From NCBI GenBank assembly GCA_027577595.1, contig JANBRJ010000070.1, forward strand, positions 26,895-90,894: a stretch of DNA of 64,000 bases, given 5' to 3'. Each line of letters begins with the position of its first letter. Within the stretch, counting starts at the first letter, position 1. Below are positions 9,697-19,259 of this stretch, piece after piece. The position numbers and the translations under genes were made by a program. The notes under the pieces are model-generated. The model was not told where the DNA came from. It worked only from the letters and a program-made list of their open reading frames with translations, and did no database searches. The DNA is from Coemansia sp. RSA 487 (Eukaryota; Kickxellomycota; Kickxellomycetes; Kickxellales; Kickxellaceae).

Positions 9697-12600
9697 TTAG
9701 TCTAGGCCAACTAGAGGCGGAATCTGCTCATACCATTCAATCGGACAGCCCTCGATTCCTTCCTTCACGTTTTCTGGAAGCTCCTCCCAATCCGCGACAT
9801 TGGCCTTGGGAAACAGGATGCGCTTCACGCCGGAGCGCCGAGCAGCGATTGTTTTCTCCTTGAGCCCGCCGATCTTGAGCACACGCCCAGTCAGCGTAAG
9901 TTCGCCTGTCATGGCAACATCGGACTGTATCGGGCGGTCGAGAGCAAGCGACAGCAGCGCAGTAGTCATCGTAACGCCTGCACTCGGCCCGTCCTTTGGC
10001 GTTGCACCCTCGGGAACATGCATATGTATGATGTGCTTGCTAAAGAACTTGTTCTCGGGATCGCGTTTGTTGAGAAGCGACCGTACATATGTGTATGCAA
10101 GAACAGACGACTCCTTCATCACGTCGCCCAGCTGCCCTGTCGCTTGTAAGCGGCCGCTGTGCGATGAGTTGTCGCCGTTTCCACTGTTCTCAGACGACAG
10201 TGTGGATTCAACAACAGACTCTATGTACAGTGCAGAGCCGCCCATGCTGGTCCAGGCGAGCCCCATCACAACACCTGGCGGCGTGGTCTCGTAAAGCCTA
10301 TCTGACTCAAATACAGGCGGGCCAACATAATCCTTCAGCGATCCAGCTGAGATTTCTAGCGCATACGACTGCGGGATAACCATCTTTTGCGGGAGAACGT
10401 CGGTCGATCGTACCTTGCTGTCATTCTGTGCCTCCTCGTCATCCTTGGCTGCGGACTTGGATTCATTGCCCGTAGCTTCGGATGATGAAGCCTTGTTACT
10501 GCTTGGTTCTGGCGCTGTGTCAGCAGACCTGTCCGAATTGTCCGTCGAAGCTGATGGCTCGGCAACATCATCCTCAATGACCTTTAGCGCTGCTTTGCGG
10601 AATATCTTTTCAATATGCTTCTTCAAATTGCGCACCCCACTCTCGCGACAGTAGTTGCGGACTAGTGCATCGACCGCTCCATCCGAAAGCACAATGTTTG
10701 AACCAGCCAATCCAGCCGCTTCCTTCGCTTGCGGCGCAAGGTACTTTTGCGCGATCGATAGCTTTTCGTCGGCCAAATAGCCGCTAAGGCGGATAATCTC
10801 CATGCGATCAAGCAGTGGCCCTGGAATCGTGTCCGTCACATTGGCAGTGCATACGAAAAGCACCCGAGAAAGATCGACAGGGACATCCATATAATGGTCG
10901 AGAAAGGCATTGTTCTGCTCGGGATCCAGCAGCTCGAGAAGTGCGGATGCAGGGTCGCCCTGGTGTCCGCGGCCGAGCTTGTCGATTTCGTCAATCAGCA
11001 GCAGTGGATTCTCCGTCTGCACTCGCTTCAGTGCTTGGACAACTTTGCCAGGCATTGCGCCGACATAGGTGCGGCGATGGCCCTTTATCTCTGCCACATC
11101 GGTCAGGCCACCAACGCTAAAGCGGTAGAACTCGCGGCTAAGCGAACGCGCAATGCTCTTGCCAATCGATGTTTTGCCTACGCCTGGAGGCCCAACAAAA
11201 CACAGTATTTTGCCCTGCACTGCACCACGCAGCTTGCCAACAGCAATGAACTCGAGAATGCGCTGCTTGACATCGTCCAGACCGTAGTGGTCCTCGTCAA
11301 GAACAACCCTTGCCTTTTGCAGATCGTAGTCCTCGACAGAGTACTTGCCCCACGGGATCTGAGTAAGCCAGTCTAGGTAGTTGCGAGTTACATTGAACTC
11401 GGATGCAGCAGGCTCCAGGTGCGCAAGCTTGCCGATTTCCTCGTCAAAAACCTTCTTGACATCGGCTGGCATCTTCAATGCCTCGGCCTTGGTCTTGAAC
11501 TGCTCGATCAGCTTGTCCTTCCCATCGCTCTCCAGCCCAAGCTCGCGCTTGATCCCCTTTAGCTGCTCCATCAGGTAAAAGTCGCGCTGTCTCTTTGATA
11601 TCTTGGCCTCGACGTCCTTGCTTATTTTGTTTTGCAGCTGGGCGTTCATCAGCTCCTTCTTCAAAACAACAAGAGCTTTCTCTAGACGGGTTGCCACATT
11701 GAGATCGCTCAGAATGTCCTGCAGTTCCTCAGAGCTCCCTCCAGACAGTGCTGCGGCAAAGTCAGCAAGCTTGGATGGATTTTCAAAAACAGCCTTCGAG
11801 ACTTGGGCGCTTGCAAAGTGGTGGATCTGCTCGCGGAACATTGGATTCATTGTGGTAATTTCGCGAAGCACAGACACAATCTCGGACATTGTAGCGCTGA
11901 TTGTCGCGTCTTTTGGGTCGTACGGCTCATCCACGACATTCTCGACCTCGATCGCCGTAAAGTTATAGTCAAGCTTTATCGACCGGAGCACCTTCTTTGA
12001 GGCAGCAACATCGGTGCCGGATTCGCTGCCCTCAGAAGCCTTCCCCGCGTAGCCAGAATCGCCCTCATCAGCGCTCTTTTCGGCCTCTGCCTCTTCAGCA
12101 TCTTTTTCTGTGGGCTTCAGTATGCGCTTCATTCTAACACGCCGCCAGGGGTAAAGCGCGACTGTTAGATGCTTGTCCTCGGGATTGGGCGAGACATATA
12201 TGGACATTATGCGCGAGAAGACACCGACTTCGTGGACTTCGTTCATATCCTTGATAGAGTCAACGTCCTTATCATCGTTTTTCAGCATAAAGGTCGCAAC
12301 GTATGGCTCACCGCGCTCAACAAGCTCCTTCAGGGCACCAATCACTTGCGGGTCCTGTACCTGGATCGACTTGTAAAGCGAAGGAAACAACGGCCGGCGG
12401 GTGATCGGAAGCATCATGACGTTCGGGTAGGTATCCGGAATAAACGACTGCTGCCCCTGTCCATAGTCAGCAACACCCACAGCCCGCTTGAGCTGTGTCA
12501 GCGGATCAGTGCTGCTCTTCGCTGCTCCATTTCCAGCTGCAGCCGGGGAAGAGTTGTTCTCATTCTCGTTCTCAGACCGCCGTGGTGCTCGCCGACGGCG

Positions 12601-13017
12601 GCCGTTCCGTTCTTCGTTCTCGGCAAGCTCATTGCTAGGTTCATCGTCCTTTTCAGGTTCGTCTTTGCCTTTGGGTGGGCGTTTCTTGGGATTGTCACCA
12701 TCATCGCCGGACTTTCCGTCGTCTCTGGACTTTAGAACCACCGTGGATCTGTGGAACAGTCGCTTTCCTAGCATATCTGCCAGCGTAATTTCTGCTGGCA
12801 AGAGTAGCGGCTGGACACGCTGTGCAATCGTCGCTTTACCCTGTCTGCTTGTGGACGTGCGGGCGGCAATTGTGCTAAGCGCAGCATAGCCCTTCCTGAT
12901 GTTTTGGCTGAGTGGCAAGGCAAGTGGAACAGTAACAAAGGGCCAAGCGCTAGCACCTGAACGAGTCGTTAGACGTCCACGTTTAAGGCCAAGCACTCGG
13001 CTATAAAGCTGTGTCAT
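9697..13017 (-). CDS. PIM1: Mitochondrial Lon protease
   Basis: A 1106-residue ATP-dependent serine protease of the mitochondrial matrix that degrades damaged and regulatory proteins. The N-terminus is basic and rich in Ser, Arg and Ala without acids, a typical presequence, followed by an acidic linker to about residue 170. The substrate-binding LON domain starts near residue 200 with the Pro-Ile-Thr-Arg-Arg-Pro-Leu-Phe-Pro motif. The AAA+ module has Walker A GPPGVGKT (about 609-616) and Walker B LLLIDEID (about 670). A Ser/Asp/Glu-rich insert at about 815-875 between the AAA+ lid and the protease domain is typical of Pim1-type enzymes. The protease domain has the catalytic serine in Asp-Gly-Pro-Ser-Ala-Gly (about 1011) and the lysine in Gly-Gly-Leu-Lys-Glu-Lys (about 1051). 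All key residues are present and no intron is needed. Confidence 0.97.
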   Translation of the reverse strand: MTQLYSRVLGLKRGRLTTRSGASAWPFVTVPLALPLSQNIRKGYAALSTIAARTSTSRQGKATIAQRVQPLLLPAEITLADMLGKRLFHRSTVVLKSRDDGKSGDDGDNPKKRPPKGKDEPEKDDEPSNELAENEERNGRRRRAPRRSENENENNSSPAAAGNGAAKSSTDPLTQLKRAVGVADYGQGQQSFIPDTYPNVMMLPITRRPLFPSLYKSIQVQDPQVIGALKELVERGEPYVATFMLKNDDKDVDSIKDMNEVHEVGVFSRIMSIYVSPNPEDKHLTVALYPWRRVRMKRILKPTEKDAEEAEAEKSADEGDSGYAGKASEGSESGTDVAASKKVLRSIKLDYNFTAIEVENVVDEPYDPKDATISATMSEIVSVLREITTMNPMFREQIHHFASAQVSKAVFENPSKLADFAAALSGGSSEELQDILSDLNVATRLEKALVVLKKELMNAQLQNKISKDVEAKISKRQRDFYLMEQLKGIKRELGLESDGKDKLIEQFKTKAEALKMPADVKKVFDEEIGKLAHLEPAASEFNVTRNYLDWLTQIPWGKYSVEDYDLQKARVVLDEDHYGLDDVKQRILEFIAVGKLRGAVQGKILCFVGPPGVGKTSIGKSIARSLSREFYRFSVGGLTDVAEIKGHRRTYVGAMPGKVVQALKRVQTENPLLLIDEIDKLGRGHQGDPASALLELLDPEQNNAFLDHYMDVPVDLSRVLFVCTANVTDTIPGPLLDRMEIIRLSGYLADEKLSIAQKYLAPQAKEAAGLAGSNIVLSDGAVDALVRNYCRESGVRNLKKHIEKIFRKAALKVIEDDVAEPSASTDNSDRSADTAPEPSSNKASSSEATGNESKSAAKDDEEAQNDSKVRSTDVLPQKMVIPQSYALEISAGSLKDYVGPPVFESDRLYETTPPGVVMGLAWTSMGGSALYIESVVESTLSSENSGNGDNSSHSGRLQATGQLGDVMKESSVLAYTYVRSLLNKRDPENKFFSKHIIHMHVPEGATPKDGPSAGVTMTTALLSLALDRPIQSDVAMTGELTLTGRVLKIGGLKEKTIAARRSGVKRILFPKANVADWEELPENVKEGIEGCPIEWYEQIPPLVGLD

Positions 13018-13351
13018 TATTCTCTTTAAGCGTTATCTGTCTAGCAGACACAGGAGGCAATTGTTAGCACGTGTAGCTTTTATGAATCAGAAATGCGTTT
13101 CAGCGAAGCAAAATGTGTGGAAAATCGACTGATACGCAGTTTGTTTGATGTGTTGTCGTGCTATCGTGTTTGCTACTTGATTATTCACCAAAATGGAGGG
13201 TACAATTCAATCTATAAAATGAAGAAAAACAAAAAACAAAAAAAAAGCGAGTGCTGAGCATAAGAGAGATTGTATGATAAAGCTTATTCGAATATTTTTG
13301 CCTGATGGTTGATTGATTTAAACTTTATTAGAAAACGCCAAAGACGCACAG
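13018..13351. other. Lon upstream spacer
   Basis: A 334-base spacer between the SDR gene stop and the Lon start, both on the minus strand. It holds an A-rich stretch near 13227-13248 on the plus strand and presumably includes the Lon promoter. No gene is seen. Confidence 0.45.
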
Positions 13352-14173
13352 CTAAGATTTTGTCGTAGGAACAGTGACGGGATTGAGCACCCGACCTTCC
13401 ATTCCTGCGTTGACGTCCATGACGTGGCCAGTGATGTTTCCCGCTGCGCGCTCGCTGGCCAGGAAGAGAATGGCGCGTGCAATATCCTGTGGCTCCGAGA
13501 TCTTGCTCAGTGGCGACGTGGCAAAGGCACGCTGAACAACATCGGCCTGGCTCAGAGTCGGTTCCGCCATGGGCGTGCGGATCCACCCGGGCGCCACAGT
13601 GTTGACGCGGCCACGCGGGCAAAACTGCACGATCTCGTTTTTCAAGCTTAGCGTCAGCCCGTACATCATCGCTGACTTTGTCGCCGCGTAGTCTGCATGG
13701 TACCACTCGCCGAACCTTCCAGCCGTCGATCCGACCATGACCACAGCCACGTTGTTCTGCACCTCGTGTGTGACGAGCTGCCGCATGAACTGGCGGATCG
13801 CCAGGAAAGAGCCAGTCAGGTTCACGTCCATGGTCCGGGTCCAATGTTCCACAGACATGTCCTTGATAAGGATCGCGTCGGCCGGCCAGATCCCATGGTT
13901 GACAACCAGCACCTGTACTGGGCCAAGTTCGCGTGCAGCTTGCTCAAACGCCTGCTCTACCTCGGCCTCATCGCTTATCGCCGCCTTTACTGCGCATGTT
14001 TCGCTGGGATATTCCCTCAACAGTGGGTCCAGCGTGCTGCGGTTGCTGTTGTAGTGGAGCGTGACCTTGGCGCCTTGCTCAAGAAAGGCGCGCGATGTCT
14101 CGAGGCCAACTCCGCCCGATGCGCCAGTAATAAAGACATGGACTCCGGCGAGCCCCAGGAAATCGGCTGGCAT
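13352..14173 (-). CDS. Short-chain dehydrogenase/reductase (SDR)
   Basis: A 273-residue classical SDR with a Rossmann fold. The cofactor motif Thr-Gly-Ala-Ser-Gly-Gly-Val-Gly is at about residues 16-23. The structural motif that is usually Asn-Asn-Ala-Gly reads Val-Asn-His-Gly here. The catalytic set is visible: Ser in Gly-Ser-Thr-Ala-Gly-Arg, and Tyr-x-x-x-Lys in Asp-Tyr-Ala-Ala-Thr-Lys. The Pro-Gly-Trp-Ile-Arg-Thr-Pro motif and the C-terminal segment ending in Asp-Val-Asn-Ala-Gly are typical of 3-oxoacyl-ACP-reductase-like SDRs. The substrate cannot be read from the sequence. The His-Tyr-Asn after the second strand may favour NADP, which is an inference. There is no targeting signal. It sits between Lon and the S28 peptidase, all on the minus strand, with no functional link evident. 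Confidence 0.9.
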   Translation of the reverse strand: MPADFLGLAGVHVFITGASGGVGLETSRAFLEQGAKVTLHYNSNRSTLDPLLREYPSETCAVKAAISDEAEVEQAFEQAARELGPVQVLVVNHGIWPADAILIKDMSVEHWTRTMDVNLTGSFLAIRQFMRQLVTHEVQNNVAVVMVGSTAGRFGEWYHADYAATKSAMMYGLTLSLKNEIVQFCPRGRVNTVAPGWIRTPMAEPTLSQADVVQRAFATSPLSKISEPQDIARAILFLASERAAGNITGHVMDVNAGMEGRVLNPVTVPTTKS

Positions 14174-14246
14174 GCTGGCTTATTTCTCGTGAAAAGGAAG
14201 GGTCTTGTGGGAAATGGCTTTGTTTGAGGAAAAAGTATTAAAGAAA

Positions 14247-14251
<5 letters not shown>

Positions 14252-14279
<28 letters not shown>
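14252..14279. repeat. (GA)n microsatellite
   Basis: About 14 uninterrupted GA units in the short spacer upstream of the SDR start. On the SDR sense strand this is a (TC)n tract, so it lies in that gene's leader or core promoter. Confidence 0.95.
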
Positions 14280-14281
<2 letters not shown>

Positions 14282-14411
14282 GAAGGAGGAGGGGAGAATT
14301 GATGTTGTCGTTGAGTGCTGTGTTGACTGCCAGTCCAATGCCATGCGTGACGGCATGCGCTGGCAGCGATCTGGCATAGGATTTGTCCGTCTCGTTCGCC
14401 TAATCTGCGTG

Positions 14412-15968
14412 CTACGCTTGTGCTAGGAACTTCTTGATTGCGCTGAGGATATCTTTCCGCGCAAGGTTTATGCCAAAGTCTGTTCTGGAGCTTGAGAGAT
14501 AAAAGTCAGCGACATGCGACGCCCGGTGCATGGTGATTACGACATTGTCGCCCTCGTTTATCACTCGCTTGGAAACATCGGTGTCCACCGAGACTGAAAG
14601 CTGGCTCCACGGATCCAGCAGGCCGTTCACAAAGACGACGCGGGTGACGTTGGGCAGCAGCCCGCGGTACTTTCTGTTGAACCAGGCCACGTCCGGAATC
14701 CCGGTGACGTCATTGCCAAAGAACTGGCGACATGGGGCGCTCTGCCAGCTAGCTGTCACGTACTTGGATCGCAGGCGTTGCAGCGGTGCGGGTGGTGCTG
14801 TCTGCCAGTACCCGAACTGCGTGCATACTTGGTAGAACCACGAGCGCCCGTCCTGGTAGATGTTGTAGTTTGTGGCACCAGACCCGGAGCTGTATGCTGT
14901 CACAGGGTCGATGCCATTGTTGCGGATGTACGCCGCCGTCATGTCCGCCATGTTCTGCAATGGGTTATTGTTTGTGTGTCCAAACCAGCTGCACAGAGAG
15001 CTGACTGTGTCGACATCACTGCTGCCCTGTGGAGGAGGCACGTAGTACTGCACGGTGCCAGCCATTTGGTCTGTAAGCGCCCCAGCAAAGTCAGAGTCGT
15101 TTTGCAGTGCCCCCAACCCAAACGCCCGTTTCCAGCTGTCAATAAGCCCGCGGTTCCCGTAGTCAAGGATCGCATCCAGGGTCTCAATTGCCTGGCTGAT
15201 CTGCGGCGCACACGGCAGGGCACGCCCGACAACCTGGTCGTATTGGTAAAAGTCGGTGGATGCAAGCAGGGGCGCTGAGCTTGCATACGCCGCAAACACG
15301 AGGTTTGGATAAAGCATCCGCATCCAGACAGCAATGTTGGCCGAGTAAGAGCCGCCGACGACAATCCACTTTGACTTTGGCGATATCGAAATGCCCGTGC
15401 TTTGGTTTATAAACCCACGGGCGCTGTTTATAAAGTACGCAATGTCCTCGAGCGTGTTTTCCAACGTCAAGTACTTCATGTTAGGTCCAGACATGTCGCT
15501 TACTGGATACGAAACGCCATAGTACCTGTGCTCCATGATGACGACCATTCCACCAGTCTCCCTTGCCAAAGTGTATGGCTCGCCTGCAACAAGATACGAA
15601 GGCGATGCAGGCGTCTCACCGCTATTGAACAAATATATCGGCCCGTCTTGCGTGTACTCGTTGCCGTTAATATAAAACCGCTGCTTAAATGTTGAGCTGT
15701 TGGCACCAAAATGATCCACATTTTGATCAAAGTAGAATGCATTGTTGGTGCTCAGTCTTTGGTTCCCTGCAGCGCTTGCGCCTTCTGCCTCCAGTACAGT
15801 CGACTGCATGTCTGCTGCTCCGATTTCTGGCTTGCTGTTCATATAGCTTTCTATTTGGCGGTGGCGGAATCTCGAATGTCTTATTGCCATAGGCTCAGCG
15901 CTACTGCGTGTTATAGCATTGAAGAGCAACACTACGAAGAGTAGAATGCGCATTGTGAAGCGGAGCAT
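14412..15968 (-). CDS. Secreted or vacuolar serine peptidase, family S28 (Pro-X carboxypeptidase-like)
   Basis: A 518-residue protein beginning with a clear signal peptide (hydrophobic Leu/Phe/Val stretch, about residues 7-20, ending Ser-Ser-Ala). The body matches family S28 (lysosomal Pro-X carboxypeptidase, dipeptidyl peptidase II, thymus-specific serine protease). Features include the Gln-x-x-Asp-His-Phe motif near the mature start, Glu-His-Arg-Tyr-Tyr-Gly, the nucleophile elbow Gly-Gly-Ser-Tyr (Ser about 207), Asp in Asn-Gly-Leu-Leu-Asp-Pro-Trp (about 450) and His in a His-Arg-Ala-Ser-His segment (about 485). Several Asn-x-Ser/Thr sites suggest glycosylation. The residues after the nucleophile read Ser-Ala where most members have Gly-Gly. 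It probably acts in the vacuole or outside the cell, cleaving after proline-type residues; specificity is inferred from the family. Confidence 0.92.
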   Translation of the reverse strand: MLRFTMRILLFVVLLFNAITRSSAEPMAIRHSRFRHRQIESYMNSKPEIGAADMQSTVLEAEGASAAGNQRLSTNNAFYFDQNVDHFGANSSTFKQRFYINGNEYTQDGPIYLFNSGETPASPSYLVAGEPYTLARETGGMVVIMEHRYYGVSYPVSDMSGPNMKYLTLENTLEDIAYFINSARGFINQSTGISISPKSKWIVVGGSYSANIAVWMRMLYPNLVFAAYASSAPLLASTDFYQYDQVVGRALPCAPQISQAIETLDAILDYGNRGLIDSWKRAFGLGALQNDSDFAGALTDQMAGTVQYYVPPPQGSSDVDTVSSLCSWFGHTNNNPLQNMADMTAAYIRNNGIDPVTAYSSGSGATNYNIYQDGRSWFYQVCTQFGYWQTAPPAPLQRLRSKYVTASWQSAPCRQFFGNDVTGIPDVAWFNRKYRGLLPNVTRVVFVNGLLDPWSQLSVSVDTDVSKRVINEGDNVVITMHRASHVADFYLSSSRTDFGINLARKDILSAIKKFLAQA

Positions 15969-17672
15969 TTAAACCCTCTGCTGTGTTGATGAGGCTGGTT
16001 TATAATATGCTGGCCGTTATTATAATATTACAAAGACTGTATCAGAAATATACAAAATCTATAGCAATCCACTACAGAGCTAATGTAGTGATTATATAGA
16101 AAAATAAATTTAAAAATAATAATACCAAACGAGCAGTTGAACGATAAAAAAAAGCAAACTGGATCAAAATAAATAAACCAAAGAAACCAAATACACATCG
16201 AATACATTTCTAGAGATGCTCGATGAGAATAATGATGACTTCATATATTTCTATGTAACCACCTCTGCCTGAGCCTCGTATACATTTCCAGGGGTGGATT
16301 GCATTGTTGCTGGCCACATTTCCTACCAACGCCGACATTTGTAAAACATGGATGTAGCCAAGAAATAGAAGAAAAATGAAAACGAGGCTAAATAAAGGCG
16401 ACGACACGTTTTATGACATTGTTAATGCGAACTCAAATAAACGCGTCTAGATAAAAAAGAGTCAGGTGCAAAAACTGTCGGGAAAAGAATGCCGGGTTGT
16501 TGTGCTTCTCAATTGAAGGAGGGGGATAGAGGGGATATCAAATGACAAGCATATGAGTTGCCACTTGTCTTTCGAGTGCTTTGTTAAGCCGGCGAGGCTA
16601 GCATGGTGTGCAGTTGTATATTGTTTTTGCTTCCGCTAGCTTGCAAAGCAAGCCCATTAACTACTTTACAGCATATGTGCCAATGAATAATCTGCCAACG
16701 CAAAATATGCGACCCTTTCGGTATTTCTGCATGGACCCTGCTATCATGTGTATCATGGTCAAATGCCCGATTGCAGCCAGACGCATTGAATGTTTTTTCA
16801 GTTCCTCTTGTCGTGAAATCTCTCCGCCGTTGCAAAAATATTACAATGAAGCGAGAGTATCAAGAGCAGACAATGTAGCTCGCTGTTATTTGTAAGTGCG
16901 TTTTATCTCTTATTGACCTCATTGATAAGCCTGTCCAGCTTATCAAACCACATGTGCCCAGATAAACTCCTTTTTTCTTTCCATTCGGCAACTCGCCTTT
17001 GATTGTTTTTCCCTGTCAATGTTTGCACTCATCTCAATATATCTAAAAGTAGTTAGGAGCTATATCCAAATAGAAACGGTATTAAATTTCGCCATATATC
17101 CCCCTAGAGTTGAAGGCTACGATTATAGTAGACATTATGGTGGCGCATTTCTTAATAGGGGACTTGCCAAGCCGAGACGGTTTATCACAGGAGTGGCGGA
17201 TATAACAATGTCAACAACCAAGACAAAGTGAGAAAAAAAGAAAATACCGCAAATCCAGACACACCCTTTGCATAGAATTGCCAACAAATGTACGTGTAAG
17301 ATATATGGTGCCACATGTTCGAAAAGATAATTTATTATAAACATCCAGACTCTGCAGCTTATTCCTTGCCAGGCTGTACTGTTTGTGTCTTCTATATTCA
17401 TAAATTTTTTTATTCGATAGCCACGGTAGCAACAGAGGACATATAAATCGAGTGATCCGTTGTCGATAGTGCTAGGTCGGAAATCCGAGCGTAGATTGTA
17501 TTGGAGTTAATATATAAAGTATACTGCAGTTTCAACCACGTATATTGATGTATAGTCGCCTTAAATTCTGGCAATTTATACCTAACAATTAAAATAAAAA
17601 ACAATAACTGCCCTTTTATATGGCTTAGCCATGTCAATATCGTGGTTATTGCGTTTGATGTTGCTGGTAGTA
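15969..17672. other. Gene-free AT-rich stretch, 1.7 kb
   Basis: Lies between the S28 peptidase start and the MATE stop. It is strongly AT-rich, with only short open frames and no recognisable motifs. An ATG frame at 17019-17231 (70 codons) has no family features. The right part may hold the 3-prime UTR of the MATE gene and the left part the S28 promoter. No RNA gene is recognised. Confidence 0.5.
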
Positions 17673-19259
17673 TCATTGACTAGTGGCATTGCAGTCTGCC
17701 GCGCATTGGGATCTAGTGACTTGGACAAGGCACTTCTTAACTTCTTCAGCGTAATTGGCACGTAGGCAGATCACCGTTTGTCTGATAGCTATGATAAACC
17801 CACCAACACTGAGGCCGATCCATAGGCCAACAACACCCATTTCAGGCCAGCCGTACGTCAGATAAAGGCCTAGAGGGAGCCCGACGATATAGTATGCGCT
17901 GACGCTTATCCGCGCAGCATACGCCTGTTGACCAAAGCTGCGTAAAACAGCTCCGCTGACGCTGGTCACAGAGTCTGCAAGCTCGAAAATGCCACAAATG
18001 GGCATGATAAGAGCAACTCCAGCAATTACATCGAGATCGCTAGTATAAATACTGCCCCACCAACTGGCAACGATAAAATAAGCTACAGTAGTTGCCATTC
18101 CCCAGGCCAAGCCCAAAGAGAGACCAACACTTGACGAGATCTCGGCACGACGCGCGCGCGCCTGCCCAAGAAGATTGCCTGTGCGATTGCTGACAGCAGT
18201 CCGTAGACCGCTGACACCTTGGTATGTCAGCGAACATGTGTTGATGACGATGGACTGCGCGGCCAGCGTCACATTGCCTAGATAACTCGCGGCAATGGCC
18301 ATTAGTTCCCATGCTACCCAACATGAGCACACCATGATCATTGATGGGATAGCCAGACGATAGTACTGTGGCATAGCGATAACCGAACGACGTGTCCATC
18401 CGCCCCACGCTGCTCTTGCGTCTGTGCGCCAGCAGTACACAACAATCCCGATAAGCATTGCCCAAAACGTCACGACGTTTGCAGCTGCAGCACCAAGGAA
18501 TCCGAATCCAAATGTAGGCGACCACACGAAAAGATAGGTGTTTGCCAGGTGGAGGGGTAGTGTCGCAATCAACACATAAGTGCCCGCCTTCATGTGTCCC
18601 TGAGCCTGTAAGAAGCGCTTGATACATTCAAAGTACATCCATGGAAGCAGTCCGGGCAGCTGGGCACGGATGAAGCGGCTGCAAAGATATGATATACCGA
18701 CATTCTGGCGCAGGAGAATAAAGATGGGCTCGATGTATATTAGCACCGGCAGCACGATAGCAAAGTGCAGGGTGGCAGCGATTATTCCGCGTTGCAAATG
18801 AAAGCCCACAAGCGTCCTATCGCGGGAGCCGGTGAATGCTGTTGAGCAGAAGGTGTCAAGCGCAGTTGCAAGGCCGGCTGCAGGTGCATTTACAAGCATA
18901 AACACAGTCATGTTGCCGAGAGCAGCAGCAGCAAGCTCGTCGGCGCCCAAATGGCCCAGCGACAGAACATTAACAAAACTAAAGCTTGATTGTAAGAGAC
19001 ATGCAAGAGCTAGCGGAACACTAGCTATTGCAAGTATTCCAGCTTCCTGTTTAGCTATTTCAGAAGTGCTCGTAGAATCGTACTCGGCAAAGCCGTTGTC
19101 TGCGTCCAAACCTGAACCTGTGTGTCCCAGTTCTGCGTCTCTAGGCTCTGCGTAATCGCTGGCAATCGTGCCAGCCACACCAGAGCGAGACAATAGCAGT
19201 GACGTAGATTCCGTAGCTATATCGTTAGAACACGCAGACTGTGTATGTTGGTGGACCAT
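17673..19259 (-). CDS. MATE-family multidrug/organic cation antiporter
   Basis: A 528-residue membrane protein. After a polar N-terminal tail of about 75 residues there are about twelve hydrophobic segments. Signature stretches of the MATE family include Ser-Leu-Gly-His-Leu-Gly in the first half (normally following the first helix) and Asn-Arg-Thr-Gly-Asn-Leu-Leu-Gly in the second half, plus a Gly-x-x-Gln-Ala-x-x-x-x-x-x-x-x-Tyr-Tyr-x-x-Gly-Leu-Pro-Leu-Gly pattern near the end. Such proteins export organic cations and metabolites using H+ or Na+ gradients at the plasma or vacuolar membrane; the substrate here is unknown. The open frame extends 25 codons upstream of the first ATG, but that extension starts at TTG, so I start at the ATG at 19259. 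No intron is evident. Confidence 0.9.
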   Translation of the reverse strand: MVHQHTQSACSNDIATESTSLLLSRSGVAGTIASDYAEPRDAELGHTGSGLDADNGFAEYDSTSTSEIAKQEAGILAIASVPLALACLLQSSFSFVNVLSLGHLGADELAAAALGNMTVFMLVNAPAAGLATALDTFCSTAFTGSRDRTLVGFHLQRGIIAATLHFAIVLPVLIYIEPIFILLRQNVGISYLCSRFIRAQLPGLLPWMYFECIKRFLQAQGHMKAGTYVLIATLPLHLANTYLFVWSPTFGFGFLGAAAANVVTFWAMLIGIVVYCWRTDARAAWGGWTRRSVIAMPQYYRLAIPSMIMVCSCWVAWELMAIAASYLGNVTLAAQSIVINTCSLTYQGVSGLRTAVSNRTGNLLGQARARRAEISSSVGLSLGLAWGMATTVAYFIVASWWGSIYTSDLDVIAGVALIMPICGIFELADSVTSVSGAVLRSFGQQAYAARISVSAYYIVGLPLGLYLTYGWPEMGVVGLWIGLSVGGFIIAIRQTVICLRANYAEEVKKCLVQVTRSQCAADCNATSQ

